Assembly (NCBI RefSeq): GCF_013377885.1
Contig: NZ_JABKAU010000018.1
Span: 1-64,000 of the forward strand
Source of the DNA: Hymenobacter lapidiphilus
Lineage (GTDB): Bacteria; Bacteroidota; Bacteroidia; Cytophagales; Hymenobacteraceae
DNA: 64,000 nucleotides
Reading direction: 5' to 3'
Part shown: positions 25,954-35,312 of the stretch, in pieces
How the letters are laid out: each line of letters starts with the position of its first letter
Position numbering within the stretch: the first letter of the stretch is position 1
The notes under the pieces: generated by a model
The model's database searches: none
The model's input: the letters and a program-made list of their open reading frames with translations, nothing else
What the model was told of the DNA's origin: nothing
Position numbers and translations under genes: made by a program

Positions 25954-28590
25954 ATGAGTTTCCTGACCCGCCCGCGCGCCGCTTATCCACTGCTTTCACT
26001 GCCGCTGCTTCTGGCCGCCTGCGCCCGCGTGCCGCTGGTGCCGGTGGCTACGCCCGCTGCGGCCGTCGCCGCCCCAGCAGTGGCTGTGGTACCGGGCGTG
26101 AGCCGGGAGCTGGCCGAGGACCGGGCCCGCCGGGTGTCGCGCCTGGGCTACGAGTTGAGCCTGAACGTGCCCGCCGACAAGGCGGCGCCTATTGAGGCCC
26201 ATGAAACCGTCCGCTTCCGCCTCGCCGACGTCGGCCAGCCGCTGCAACTCGACTTCAAGGCCCCGACTGCCAACCTACGCCGGCTGCGCGTAAACGGCCA
26301 GCCGGTGCCTATCGACCACCACGACGAGCACTTGGTGCTACCCACCGCCGCCCTCAAAACCGGCCTCAACGAGGTGCAGATAGACTTTACAGCCGGCAAC
26401 CAGAGCCTCAACCGCAACGCCGACTACCTCTACACCCTGCTCGTGCCCGACCGCGCCCGCACGGTATTTCCGGTCTTCGATCAGCCCAACCTGAAGGCCG
26501 CCTTCACGCTCACGCTGGATGTGCCCAGCGGTTGGGAGGCTATGGCCAACGCGCCGCTTAGGTCAAGCGAAAATAATTTAGGTGGCTTATTTCCTCCGTC
26601 GACGACCTACTATTTCGCGCCTTCCGATACTATCAGCACCTACCTGTTCTCGTTTGCGGCGGGCCGGTTCTCGCGCCTCGAACGAACTGTGGCGGGGCGG
26701 CCCATGCAGCTGCTGCACCGCGAAACCGACAAGAGCAAACTGGCCCTGAGCCTGGACCCCATCTTCCAGATTCATGCCGACGCGCTCCGGTTTATGGAGA
26801 GCTATACCGGTATCCCGTACCCGTTTCAGAAGTTCGATTTCGTAGCCCTGCCCGATTTCCAGTACGGCGGCATGGAGCATGTCGGGGCCATCGACTACAA
26901 AGCCAGCTCGCTGTTTCTGGATGAGGGCGCGACCCAGGACCAAAAAAATGCCCGTTCCAACCTGATTTCCCACGAAACGGCCCACATGTGGTTCGGTGAC
27001 CTGGTAACCATGCAGTGGTTCAACGACGTGTGGATGAAGGAGGTGTTCGCCAATTTCATGGCTGATAAAATTACCCAGGTCGCGCTTCCGGAGTCGAACT
27101 ACGACCTCAAGTTCGTCATCGACCACTACCCGGCCGCTTACGGCGTCGACCGCACCAGCGGGGCCAACCCCATCCGCCAGAATCTAGAAAACCTGAGCGA
27201 CGCGGGCTCGCTCTACGGGGGCATCATCTACCACAAAGCGCCCATTATGATGCGCCAGCTGGAGCGGCTGATGGGGGAGGAGCCCTTCCGCGACGGGCTG
27301 CGCGCCTACCTGAAGCAGTACGCCCACGGCAACGCCACCTGGCCCGACCTCATCCGCATACTGGACGAACGTACGCCGGCTGATTTGCAGGCCTGGAACC
27401 AGGTTTGGGTGAACCAGCCCGGCCGCCCGGTGTTCGACTACGACCTAAAAACCAGCGCCGGAAAAATTACCCGACTCACCCTAACCCAGCAAGCCGAAGA
27501 CGGCTCCGAACGCATCTGGCCCCAGCTATTCGAGGTGCTGCTGGTGTACCCTAACGGCCGCACCCGCGAGCTGACTGTGAACCAGAACGCCCGCGAAGTG
27601 GCGGTACCCGCTGCCGTGGGCGAGCCGGCCCCCGCGTTTATCCTCTTCAATTCCACGGGCCTGGGCTACGGCGTGTTTCCCATTGATAAGCCGCTGCCGG
27701 TCGGTCTGGCCACGCTCACCAACCCGGTGGCGCGGGCGGCGGCCTACGTGAACCTCTACGAGAACATGCTCAACGGCCGCGCCCTCACGCCCGCCGAACT
27801 GCTGGCCGTGGTGCGCCGCCAGCTGCCGCTGGAAACCGAGGAGCTGAACCTCAAGCTGCTCACGGGCCAGCTCACCGACGTGTACTGGAAGCTGCTGCCG
27901 CCCGCCCGCCGTGCCACCCTGGCCCCCGCGCTGGAAGCCGAATTATGGCGGGCAATGGAGCAAAATTCCGCGCCCAATGCCAAAAAGCTGCTGTTCAAGG
28001 CCTACCAGAGCATAGCCCTGAGCCGGGCGGCCCAAACGCGCCTCTACCGCATCTGGGACACCCAACAGGCCCCGGCGGGCGTGAAGCTGACCGAGGATGA
28101 CTACACGAGCCTGGCCCTGGCGCTGGCTGTGCGCGACTATCCGGCTCCCGCGCTCATTCTGGCCCGCCAGCTCACCCGAATTCCTAACCCCGACCGCCGC
28201 AAGCGCATGGAGTTCCTGCTGCCCGCCCTCTCGCCCGACCCGGCCACCCGCGACGCCTTCTTTGCCTCGTTGGCTGATGAAAAGAACCGCGAAAAAGAAG
28301 CCTGGGTGACGGCCGCCCTGGCCTACCTGCACCACCCGCTACGGGCCGCCACCTCCGAAAAATACCTGCCCCAGAGCTTAGCCCTGCTCGAAGAAATCCA
28401 GCAGACCGGCGACATTTTCTTCCCCTATTCCTGGCTCCAATCCACGCTCGGCAGCTACCAGACGCCCACCGCCGCCCGCACCGTTCGTGAGTTCCTCAGG
28501 GCCCACCCCAGCTACAACCCCCAGCTCCGCGCCAAGCTGCTGCAGGCGGCTGACGATGTGTTTCGGGCTGAGAAGCTAGTGCAGGAGTAG
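25954..28590 (+). CDS. M1-family zinc aminopeptidase, lipoprotein
   Basis: 878 aa. Lipobox LLLAACAR with Cys23 anchors it to an envelope membrane. The substrate-binding GxMEN-type motif appears as GGMEHVGAIDY (Glu308; His in place of Asn), and the zinc site is HETAHMWFGDL (His340, Glu341, His344) with Glu363 after the standard 18-residue spacer in MKEVFANFMAD. It removes N-terminal residues from peptides, probably in the periplasm. The long C-terminal helical domain (about 600-878) is complete. A TATCTTGA word upstream may be its -7 box. Confidence 0.92.
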   Translation: MSFLTRPRAAYPLLSLPLLLAACARVPLVPVATPAAAVAAPAVAVVPGVSRELAEDRARRVSRLGYELSLNVPADKAAPIEAHETVRFRLADVGQPLQLDFKAPTANLRRLRVNGQPVPIDHHDEHLVLPTAALKTGLNEVQIDFTAGNQSLNRNADYLYTLLVPDRARTVFPVFDQPNLKAAFTLTLDVPSGWEAMANAPLRSSENNLGGLFPPSTTYYFAPSDTISTYLFSFAAGRFSRLERTVAGRPMQLLHRETDKSKLALSLDPIFQIHADALRFMESYTGIPYPFQKFDFVALPDFQYGGMEHVGAIDYKASSLFLDEGATQDQKNARSNLISHETAHMWFGDLVTMQWFNDVWMKEVFANFMADKITQVALPESNYDLKFVIDHYPAAYGVDRTSGANPIRQNLENLSDAGSLYGGIIYHKAPIMMRQLERLMGEEPFRDGLRAYLKQYAHGNATWPDLIRILDERTPADLQAWNQVWVNQPGRPVFDYDLKTSAGKITRLTLTQQAEDGSERIWPQLFEVLLVYPNGRTRELTVNQNAREVAVPAAVGEPAPAFILFNSTGLGYGVFPIDKPLPVGLATLTNPVARAAAYVNLYENMLNGRALTPAELLAVVRRQLPLETEELNLKLLTGQLTDVYWKLLPPARRATLAPALEAELWRAMEQNSAPNAKKLLFKAYQSIALSRAAQTRLYRIWDTQQAPAGVKLTEDDYTSLALALAVRDYPAPALILARQLTRIPNPDRRKRMEFLLPALSPDPATRDAFFASLADEKNREKEAWVTAALAYLHHPLRAATSEKYLPQSLALLEEIQQTGDIFFPYSWLQSTLGSYQTPTAARTVREFLRAHPSYNPQLRAKLLQAADDVFRAEKLVQE

Positions 28591-28604
28591 GTTTGAGGGC
28601 AAAA

Positions 28605-28728
28605 AAGAACGTCATGCTGAGCGCAGCCGAAGCATCTCTACCGCCGAAACACACCCTGGCATCAGGATTACTTTGGCGGTAGAGATGCTTCGACTCCGCC
28701 TCCGGCTCCGCTCAGCATGACGTTTCTT
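28605..28728. repeat. Palindromic repeat family A between convergent genes
   Basis: Arms AAGAACGTCATGCTGAGCG and CTCAGCATGACGTTTCTT with the family core AAGCATCTCTACCGCC / GGCGGTAGAGATGCTTCG inside. It begins 15 bases past the M1 gene stop and ends about 30 bases before the end of the convergent gene. Confidence 0.75.
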
Positions 28729-28759
28729 CTTCCGGCAGCCGTTTACCAGCGACCGACAA

Positions 28760-29341
28760 CTACGTCCGCCGGGCCGGCCGGGCGCTTAGCTGGCCGCGCA
28801 GCTTGAGTACGTAGGCCAAAAGCCCGGCGGCGAGCAGGGCCAGGGTGGCGGCCAGTACTTCGCGGCTGGTGCGGGCGCCGGTGGCAGCATCGGCGGTGGC
28901 CTGCAGGTCGCGCATTTTTTTGGCCTGCTGCCGCTCGCGCTCCTGTAGGTTCTGCACCTGGTTTTCGAGGTCGTAGAAGCGCTGCTGGGTGCTGCTGCGG
29001 TCGGTTTGGGCCACGGTTACCTGCTGCTTCACCTGCTGGTTTTCGGCCACTACGGCGGCGGTGCTGCGCAGGGTGGCTGCCTGCACCGCCTGAATCAGCT
29101 CGGTATCTTTGCGGATGATGCCCTTAAGCGCGTCCACGACTTCCTGCAGGTCTTTTTTGCTGGGTTTGTTGGCCAGAAAGGCATTGCGCTGGCCGTTGGC
29201 GGCCTCGTATTGGCTTACCAGCTGCTGGCGCTCGGCAATCAGGCGCGGAACGGCAGGGTCGGCGGGGTCGGTGGGGGCAGGCGTTTGGGCGAGGGCAGCG
29301 GTGCAGGACAGAGCAAGCAGAGCAGGCAGCAGGATTTTCAT
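28760..29341 (-). CDS. Secreted coiled-coil protein with C-terminal membrane helix
   Basis: 193 aa, not a recognised family. It has a signal peptide (MKILLPALLALSCTAALAQ), a long heptad-patterned helix of about 120 residues rich in Gln, Glu, Lys and Arg (LENQVQNLQERERQQAKKMR), and one C-terminal membrane helix (EVLAATLALLAAGLLAYVLKL) with a short basic tail. The shape suggests a periplasmic rod anchored in the inner membrane. Box AATCTTTG ends five bases before the ATG, so the message may be leaderless. It stands alone. Confidence 0.7.
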   Translation of the reverse strand: MKILLPALLALSCTAALAQTPAPTDPADPAVPRLIAERQQLVSQYEAANGQRNAFLANKPSKKDLQEVVDALKGIIRKDTELIQAVQAATLRSTAAVVAENQQVKQQVTVAQTDRSSTQQRFYDLENQVQNLQERERQQAKKMRDLQATADAATGARTSREVLAATLALLAAGLLAYVLKLRGQLSARPARRT

Positions 29342-29346
29342 AAGCG

Positions 29347-29354
29347 CAAAGATT
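29347..29354 (-). promoter_or_regulatory. -7-like box of the coiled-coil protein gene
   Basis: AATCTTTG, one mismatch from TAnnTTTG, five bases upstream of the ATG at 29341 on the minus strand. Confidence 0.45.
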
Positions 29355-29396
29355 GGCCTTCTACTGGATTTTCTGCCTCGAAGGCCAAAGAAAAGG

Positions 29397-29439
29397 CCGC
29401 GGGGATAGTGCTATTCAACGAACAGCACTATCCCCGCGG
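29397..29439. terminator. Perfect 16-base hairpin downstream of mrp
   Basis: CCGCGGGGATAGTGCT and its exact complement flank an 11-base loop. It lies 30 bases past the mrp stop on the minus strand and ahead of the next promoter, as a terminator would. Confidence 0.65.
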
Positions 29440-29468
29440 CGCAACCTTTATCTGGTTTGCAAAGATGA

Positions 29469-30572
29469 CTAGCGGTTCATCTCCACAATGTTCGTTTTAG
29501 GCGCCACGGCATTGCGGATGCTTACCTGCCGGGCCACTTCCTCGGCCAGCTGTCCGAATACGGCGGCGGCCGGCGAATCTTTCTGCAGCATAACGGGCGT
29601 GCCTTGGTCGCCGTTTTCGCGGATGCTCTGCACCAGCGGAATCTGACCCAGCAGCGGCAGCTCATGCTTGTCGGCCAGGCTCTGGCCACCACCCTGGCCA
29701 AACAGGAAGTACTTGTTGTCGGGCAGCTCGGCGGGCGTAAACCAGGCCATGTTCTCGATTACGCCGAGGATGGGCACGTTGATTTGCGGCAGCCGGAACA
29801 TCTGGAGGCCCTTTTCGGCATCGGCCAGCGCCACCTTCTGGGGCGTGGTCACGATAACGGCACCGGTTACGGGCACGGTCTGCACCATGGTCAGGTGAAT
29901 GTCGGACGTTCCGGGGGGCATGTCGAGCAGCAGGTAGTCCAGCTCGCCCCAATCGACCTCCGTGATGAACTGTTTGAGGGCCGACGAGGCCATCGGGCCG
30001 CGCCACACAATGGCCGACTCGGCGGGAGCCAGGAAGCCAATGCTCATCAGCTTCACGCCGTAGGCCTCGATGGGCTGGATGCGGTTCTTGCCGTCTTCGC
30101 CCTGAAACACGTGCGGCCGGGCGGCTTCCTGCCCGAACATAAGCGGCATGCTGGGGCCCGAAATATCGGCGTCGATGAGGCCCACACGGGCACCCGACTG
30201 GGCCAGCGCAATGGCCAGGTTGGCCGTTACGGTGCTTTTGCCCACGCCGCCCTTGCCCGAAGCCACGGCAATAATATTCTTCACGCCGGGCAGAATGTCG
30301 CGGTTCTGGCGCATAGTCGTCACCCGGGAGGTCATCACGATAACCACCTCCGCGTCCTTGTCGACCATGGTATGGATGGCCCGTTCGCAGGCGTCGTGGA
30401 TGAGCTGCTTGAGCGGGCAGGCGGGCGTGGTGAGCACAACGGTGAACGAGACGGTGCGACCATCGATGGCCACGTCCTCAATCATGTTGAGCGTAACGAG
30501 GTCCTGGCCTAAATCGGGCTCCTCGACGTAGCTGAGGGCTTTCAGGACGGCTTCTTTGGTGATAGTGGCCAT
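29469..30572 (-). CDS. mrp: Mrp/ApbC-type P-loop ATPase (iron-sulfur carrier)
   Basis: 367 aa. An N-terminal MIP18-like (DUF59) domain (residues 1-95; ALSYVEEPDLGQDLV, TTPACPLK) precedes the ATPase with deviant Walker A ASGKGGVGKST, DADISGPSMP and LLLDMPPGTSDIHL. It is thought to carry and deliver [4Fe-4S] clusters. The CxxC cluster ligands present in many homologues after IENMAWF are replaced by TPAELPDNKYF, so cluster binding, if any, must differ. ATG 30572 starts MATITKEAVLKALSYV as usual. Divergent from dnaG with opposed TAnnTTTG boxes. Confidence 0.88.
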   Translation of the reverse strand: MATITKEAVLKALSYVEEPDLGQDLVTLNMIEDVAIDGRTVSFTVVLTTPACPLKQLIHDACERAIHTMVDKDAEVVIVMTSRVTTMRQNRDILPGVKNIIAVASGKGGVGKSTVTANLAIALAQSGARVGLIDADISGPSMPLMFGQEAARPHVFQGEDGKNRIQPIEAYGVKLMSIGFLAPAESAIVWRGPMASSALKQFITEVDWGELDYLLLDMPPGTSDIHLTMVQTVPVTGAVIVTTPQKVALADAEKGLQMFRLPQINVPILGVIENMAWFTPAELPDNKYFLFGQGGGQSLADKHELPLLGQIPLVQSIRENGDQGTPVMLQKDSPAAAVFGQLAEEVARQVSIRNAVAPKTNIVEMNR

Positions 30573-30600
30573 AGGGTTGTTGCGGGTAAGTAACGAAGCG

Positions 30601-30608
30601 CAAAGATA
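30601..30608 (-). promoter_or_regulatory. -7 box of mrp
   Basis: TATCTTTG on the minus strand, exact match to TAnnTTTG, 28 bases before the mrp ATG. Confidence 0.6.
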
Positions 30609-30661
30609 ACCCGGAAACCGGGGTGGCGGTTGCGGCCCGCCGGGTTCGGTGCGGGCATCAC

Positions 30662-30669
30662 TACCTTTG
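30662..30669 (+). promoter_or_regulatory. -7 box of dnaG
   Basis: TACCTTTG, exact match to TAnnTTTG, six bases before the dnaG ATG. Transcription starting about seven bases past the box would begin at the start codon, giving a leaderless message. Confidence 0.6.
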
Positions 30670-30675
30670 CCCGCT

Positions 30676-32739
30676 ATGGCCCGCATCCCCAAAGAAACCG
30701 TCGACCAGATTATCCACCACGCCGATATTGTGGAGGTGGTGGGCGACTTCGTGAGCCTCAAGAAAAAGGGCCAGAATATGTGGGCCTGCTGCCCGTTTCA
30801 CCACGAGAAGTCGCCCAGTTTTTCGGTGGCGCCGGCCAAGGGGCTCTACAAGTGCTTTGGTTGTGGTAAGGCGGGCGGGGTGGTGCAGTTCATCATGGAC
30901 ATTGAGGGCACCAGCTACGTGGAGGCCCTGAAGTACCTGGCCAAAAAGTACGGCATCGACGTTCAGGAGGAAGAAAAAACCCCCGAGCAGCAGCTGGCCC
31001 AGAACGAGAAGGACTCCCAGTTTATCGTGTCCAACTGGGCCAAGGACCACTACCACCACCTGCTGGAGCACGACGACGAGGGGCAGAGCGTGGGCTGGAG
31101 CTACCTGCGCCAGCGCGGCCTCAACCAGACCACCATTGCCACCTTTGAGCTCGGCTACTCGCTCGACCAGTGGGACAACCTGCTTAAATCGGCTACGGCC
31201 GCGGGCTACGAGCAGAAATACCTGGAGAAAACCGGCCTTGTCGTCGTCAAGGAAGACGATAATGGCCAGGATACCGGCCGGCGCTACGACCGGTTCCGGG
31301 GGCGCGTGATGTTCCCGATTCACAACGTATCGGGCCGCGTGATTGGCTTTGGGGCGCGCACACTCAAGCCCCACGACAAAACGGCCAAGTACCTCAACTC
31401 GCCCGAATCGGAGATTTACCATAAATCCGACGTGCTGTACGGGCTCTACCAGGCCCGGCAGCCTATCCGTAGCGAGGAGCAGTGCTACCTGGTAGAAGGC
31501 TACCTCGATGTGCTGAGCCTGCACCAGGGCGGCGTGAAGAACGTGGTGTCGACTTCCGGTACCTCGCTCACCGATGGGCAGATCCGGCTCGTGAAGCGCT
31601 ATACCGACAATGTAACCGTGCTCTACGACGGCGACGCGGCGGGCATCCGGGCTTCGCTGCGGGGCATCGATATGCTGCTCGAAGGCGGCCTGAACGTACG
31701 CGTGGTGCTGTTTCCAGACGGCGACGACCCCGACAGCTATATCCGTAAAGTTGGCGACCAGCGTTTCAAGGACTACCTCGAAACGGCCAGCCAGGACTTT
31801 ATCCAGTTTAAAACCGAGCTGGTGAGCCGCGAAGCCGCCCACGACCCGGTGAAGAAAGCCGAGGCCATCCGCGAAGTGCTCCAGAGCATCGCCAAAGTGC
31901 CCGACCCGATCAAGCGGCAGGTGTTTCTGCAGCAGACCTCGCAAACCTTCGGGATTGATGAGCAGGTAATCATCAGCGAGTACAACAAGCTGGCCCGCCA
32001 GCCCGCCGGCAAACCCGGCACCGGCGGCGGCAACACCAGCAGCGGCGGTGGGAGCGGGGCCGGCTTCCAGCCCGAAACCCGAAACCAGCCGCCTCGCGCC
32101 AGCCGCCAGCTCAGCCCCGAAGAAGAGGCCGAGGCCCTCATGTACGGCGCCTCGCCCGAGGATTTGGCGGGCGGCGGCGCAGGCGCGGCCACCGACGACA
32201 TGGAGCCGGTGCCCGACATCCTGGAGCGCTGCGAGCGGGAGGTAGTGCGGCTGCTGCTGCTGTACTCGGCCCAGCCGCTGGCCCCCGAAGTCAGCGTGGC
32301 CCAATACCTGCTGGAACAGCTCGACGATACGACATTCAAGACCGGTATTTACGCCGATATGCTGCACCTGTGCCGCGAGGAGCTCAACCAGGGCCGCTGG
32401 CCCGAGGTGCGTACGCTCATCCAGCACGGCCGCGCCGATATCCGGAGCGCGGTGGCCGAGCTGGCCACCGAGAAGTACGAGCTGAGCCCCAACTGGACCA
32501 CCCACCAGATTCATGTGCCCCGCGAGCTGGATGTACTCCAGCCGGCCTGCGACAACGCCATTCTGCGCCTCAACAAAGTAAATGTGGAGCGCGAGCTGGC
32601 CGTGCGCCTCGAAGCCCTGCGCAACCCCACCGACGAGGCCGAAATGATGGAAAACCTGCAAACCATTCATCTGCTCAAGCAAATGGATAACCAGCTGGCC
32701 AACCTGCTGGGCACGGTTATTCCGCGCCTGAACGGGTAG
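30676..32739 (+). CDS. dnaG: DNA primase DnaG
   Basis: 687 aa; makes RNA primers at the replication fork. The zinc-binding domain has Cys39, His42, Cys60 and Cys63 (CPFH ... CFGCGKAGG). The catalytic core follows, with TOPRIM residues in YLVEGYLDVLSLHQGG and VTVLYDGDAAGIRA. After about residue 440 a low-complexity Gly/Ser/Pro linker (GKPGTGGGNTSSGGGSGAG) leads to a C-terminal helicase-binding-like helical domain. ATG 30676 gives the standard N-terminus MARIPKETVDQI. Confidence 0.96.
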   Translation: MARIPKETVDQIIHHADIVEVVGDFVSLKKKGQNMWACCPFHHEKSPSFSVAPAKGLYKCFGCGKAGGVVQFIMDIEGTSYVEALKYLAKKYGIDVQEEEKTPEQQLAQNEKDSQFIVSNWAKDHYHHLLEHDDEGQSVGWSYLRQRGLNQTTIATFELGYSLDQWDNLLKSATAAGYEQKYLEKTGLVVVKEDDNGQDTGRRYDRFRGRVMFPIHNVSGRVIGFGARTLKPHDKTAKYLNSPESEIYHKSDVLYGLYQARQPIRSEEQCYLVEGYLDVLSLHQGGVKNVVSTSGTSLTDGQIRLVKRYTDNVTVLYDGDAAGIRASLRGIDMLLEGGLNVRVVLFPDGDDPDSYIRKVGDQRFKDYLETASQDFIQFKTELVSREAAHDPVKKAEAIREVLQSIAKVPDPIKRQVFLQQTSQTFGIDEQVIISEYNKLARQPAGKPGTGGGNTSSGGGSGAGFQPETRNQPPRASRQLSPEEEAEALMYGASPEDLAGGGAGAATDDMEPVPDILERCEREVVRLLLLYSAQPLAPEVSVAQYLLEQLDDTTFKTGIYADMLHLCREELNQGRWPEVRTLIQHGRADIRSAVAELATEKYELSPNWTTHQIHVPRELDVLQPACDNAILRLNKVNVERELAVRLEALRNPTDEAEMMENLQTIHLLKQMDNQLANLLGTVIPRLNG

Positions 32740-32847
32740 CGCTACCGCCTTGTCATTGCGCCCGCGCTTGGCGTTCTTGCGGCTCCGCTATTGACTCCCG
32801 CGAAAAATGGGCTATTTCAGCCGCGAGCACAACTCAGTTTAGCACAA

Positions 32848-33984
32848 ATGCCCGCAGCTACCAGCTACCAGCGCAAAGAAAGCAGCTCAAACGTACCAAT
32901 GCCCCCTCTCATTCAGCCCCCACGTCCCGGCTTGTCGAATTACGTGCGCGACGTCTGGCGACGCTTCAAGCTGGGGCGCTTTGTGGGCGCGCTGGTGCTT
33001 ACCGGAAGCGCTCTGGCCGCGGGCATTACCGGCTTCATGTGGATTGAGAAATACTCGTTTCTTGATGCGCTTTACATGACCATGATTACCGTTTCGACGG
33101 TGGGCTACTCGGAGGTGCACCCGCTCTCGGCGGCGGGCCGCCTGTTCGTGTCGGTGTATATTTTCTTCAACCTGCTGATATTAGCCTACCTGCTGTCGGT
33201 GCTAAGCACTTACATCTTCGACGGGGGCTTACGCATTATGTTTGCCATGCTCAGAAACGACCAGGAAATCAGGGGGTACTCCGGCCACGTAATCGTGTGC
33301 GGTTTTGGCCGCAACGGCCGCAAAGCCTACCTGGAGTTGCGCGCCAGCGGGGCACAGGTGGTGGTAGTTGAACTCGACGAAGCCGTGCTCCAGGAAGACG
33401 TGGCCGACGAGGCGGCCCAGGACAAAAATATTTCGGTGGTGCGCGGCGACGCCACGCTCGACGACACATTGCGGGCCGCCGGCGTCGAGCGGGCCCGGGC
33501 CCTGATTACGACCCTGCCCAAGGATGCCGACAACGTATTCGTGTCGCTTACGGCCCGCGAACTGGCTCCCAACATCACGATTGTCGCCCGCGCCAGCCTC
33601 AAAAGCTCCGAAACCAAGCTTATCCGGGCCGGGGCCGATTCGGTGGTGATGCCTGACGAAATCGGGGGTTCGCACATGGCCAACCTCATCATGCGCCCCG
33701 AGGTCATCCGGTTCCTGGATATGATTTCGGGCATGGGTCCGCACCGGCTGCGGCTGGAAGAAATGCGCACCGAGGAGCTGCGCCCCGAGCTGCAGGGCCG
33801 CAGCATCCGGGAGCTCGACGTCCGCTCCCGCACCGGCACCACCGTTATCGGCCTGCGCCACCAAACCGGCGAGTTCACCATCAGCCCGCCCGCCGACATC
33901 GTGCCTGGCCCCGGCGACGTGTTCCTGTTTCTGGGCACCGAGGAGCAGATAACGAGGCTGCTGGATTCGTTTCGGGGGGCGTAG
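32848..33984 (+). CDS. Potassium channel with RCK (TrkA-N/TrkA-C) domains
   Basis: About 378 aa. Two membrane helices flank a pore loop whose filter reads TVSTVGYSE, as in two-helix potassium channels. A cytoplasmic RCK domain follows: VIVCGFGRNGRKAYLELRASG (nucleotide-binding Gly loop), VVELDEAVL, VVRGDATLDDTLRAAGVERA, then a TrkA-C part (ELRPELQGRSIRELDVR...GDVFLFLGTEEQI). It gates potassium flow in response to a cytoplasmic ligand. The start is uncertain: ATG 32848 or ATG 32899 (MPPLIQPPRPG) are both possible. Confidence 0.88.
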   Translation: MPAATSYQRKESSSNVPMPPLIQPPRPGLSNYVRDVWRRFKLGRFVGALVLTGSALAAGITGFMWIEKYSFLDALYMTMITVSTVGYSEVHPLSAAGRLFVSVYIFFNLLILAYLLSVLSTYIFDGGLRIMFAMLRNDQEIRGYSGHVIVCGFGRNGRKAYLELRASGAQVVVVELDEAVLQEDVADEAAQDKNISVVRGDATLDDTLRAAGVERARALITTLPKDADNVFVSLTARELAPNITIVARASLKSSETKLIRAGADSVVMPDEIGGSHMANLIMRPEVIRFLDMISGMGPHRLRLEEMRTEELRPELQGRSIRELDVRSRTGTTVIGLRHQTGEFTISPPADIVPGPGDVFLFLGTEEQITRLLDSFRGA

Positions 33985-33988
33985 TTGC

Positions 33989-34031
33989 CAGATGCCCCAA
34001 GGCTTTAGCTCTGGGAAGCCTGGGGCATCTG
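33989..34031. terminator. Hairpin after the potassium channel gene
   Basis: CAGATGCCCCA-AGGCTT paired with AAGCC-TGGGGCATCTG, starting five bases past the channel stop codon. No T-run follows, but place and strength fit a terminator. Confidence 0.6.
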
Positions 34032-34052
34032 GGGCCACGGGTGCTTCTTTCG

Positions 34053-34060
34053 TAGCTTTA
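34053..34060 (+). promoter_or_regulatory. Possible -7 box of the GT4 glycosyltransferase gene
   Basis: TAGCTTTA, one mismatch from TAnnTTTG, 28 bases before the GTG start and just past the preceding hairpin. Confidence 0.35.
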
Positions 34061-34088
34061 CGCGGCCGCATCAGCCCGCCTTTCCCTC

Positions 34089-35312
34089 GTGCATATCCTC
34101 CAAATCTGCCCGCGCGTACCGTTCCCGCCTACCGATGGCGGGGCCATTGCCATGTACGACGTAGCCGCCGGCCTGGCCCGCGCCGGCCACCGCGTAACGG
34201 TGCTGGCCCTCAACACGCCCAAGCATCAGCAGCCCGCCACCGTGCTTGCCCACCTGGGCCCCCACGTGCGCCTGCTGACCGTGGATGTGGATACGCGTCT
34301 TTCGCCGCGCAAAGCCCTGCAGAACCTGCTTTCCAGCACGCTGCCCTACAACGTGGAGCGGTTCGTGAGCCCGGCCGTGGAGGCGCAGCTGGCCGAATTG
34401 CTGCAGCAGGAGCAGTTTGATGTGGTGCAGGTGGAGGGCACGTTTGTGGCTTGGTACGTGGAGGTGCTGAAGCGGCTGGCCCCCACGGTGCCGGTGGTGC
34501 TGCGGGCGCACAACGTGGAGCACACCATCTGGCAGATGCTGGCCGACAAAACCCGCAACCCGCTCAAAAAGTGGTATCTGCGCCAGCTGGCCGGCCGGCT
34601 GCGGCGTTTCGAGCAGCTGGTACTGCCCCGCTTCGATGCCGTGGCCGCCATTACCGAACCCGACCAGCAGCGCCTGCGCCGGCTGGGCTGCTCCGAGCCG
34701 GTAGTATTTGTGCCGGCCGGTGTCGAGCTGAGCCGTTTCCGGCCCGACCCCACCATCCGGCCCCGGCCGCGCACGCTGTGCATGCTGGGCTCGTTTGACT
34801 GGCTGCCCAACCAGGAGGGGCTCGACTGGCTGCTGCGCGAGGTGTGGCCCGAGGCGCGGCGGCAGTTTCCGGAGCTGCAGCTGCATATAGGCGGCAAGAA
34901 CATGCCCGAGAGGTTCCGGCAGCTGCGGCTGCCCGGCGTCACGGTGCATGGCTTCGTCGAGTCGGCCGCGGCGTTTATGGAGCAGTACGAGCTGATGCTG
35001 GTACCGCTGCTGAGCGGGGGCGGCATGCGCATCAAAATCATCGAGGGCATGGCTCTGGGTAAGTGCATTCTCAGCACCACGCTCGGGGCCGAAGGCATTC
35101 ATGTAAAGCCCGGTTTCGATATTATAGTAGCCGATTCGGCCCCGGAGTGGCTGGCGCAGCTGGGCCGCTACTACCGCAACGAGCTGCCGGCCGCCGCCAT
35201 CGGGCAGGAGGCCGCCCGCACCATTGCCCGCCGCTACGACAACGACCGGGTGATAGAGAGCTTCCTCGATTTATACACCATTCTGCTGCCCGCCCGTGCC
35301 GCTTCTACCTGA
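34089..35312 (+). CDS. Family 4 (GT-B) glycosyltransferase
   Basis: 407 aa from GTG. The N-terminal domain opens MHILQICPRVPFPPTDGGA with the Gly-rich acceptor loop; the C-terminal domain has CMLGSFDWLPNQEGLDWLL, GVTVHGFVES and the donor-sugar part PLLSGGGMRIKIIEGMALGK, where Glu contacts the nucleotide sugar. It transfers a sugar from an activated donor, retaining anomeric configuration. It overlaps the next glycosyltransferase by 17 bases, so both probably act on the same polysaccharide or glycolipid; product unknown. Confidence 0.88.
   Translation: MHILQICPRVPFPPTDGGAIAMYDVAAGLARAGHRVTVLALNTPKHQQPATVLAHLGPHVRLLTVDVDTRLSPRKALQNLLSSTLPYNVERFVSPAVEAQLAELLQQEQFDVVQVEGTFVAWYVEVLKRLAPTVPVVLRAHNVEHTIWQMLADKTRNPLKKWYLRQLAGRLRRFEQLVLPRFDAVAAITEPDQQRLRRLGCSEPVVFVPAGVELSRFRPDPTIRPRPRTLCMLGSFDWLPNQEGLDWLLREVWPEARRQFPELQLHIGGKNMPERFRQLRLPGVTVHGFVESAAAFMEQYELMLVPLLSGGGMRIKIIEGMALGKCILSTTLGAEGIHVKPGFDIIVADSAPEWLAQLGRYYRNELPAAAIGQEAARTIARRYDNDRVIESFLDLYTILLPARAAST

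Noticed and set aside
30661..32682. 673-codon open frame on the minus strand
   Set aside because: Antisense of dnaG with shadow composition; no start signal or domain.
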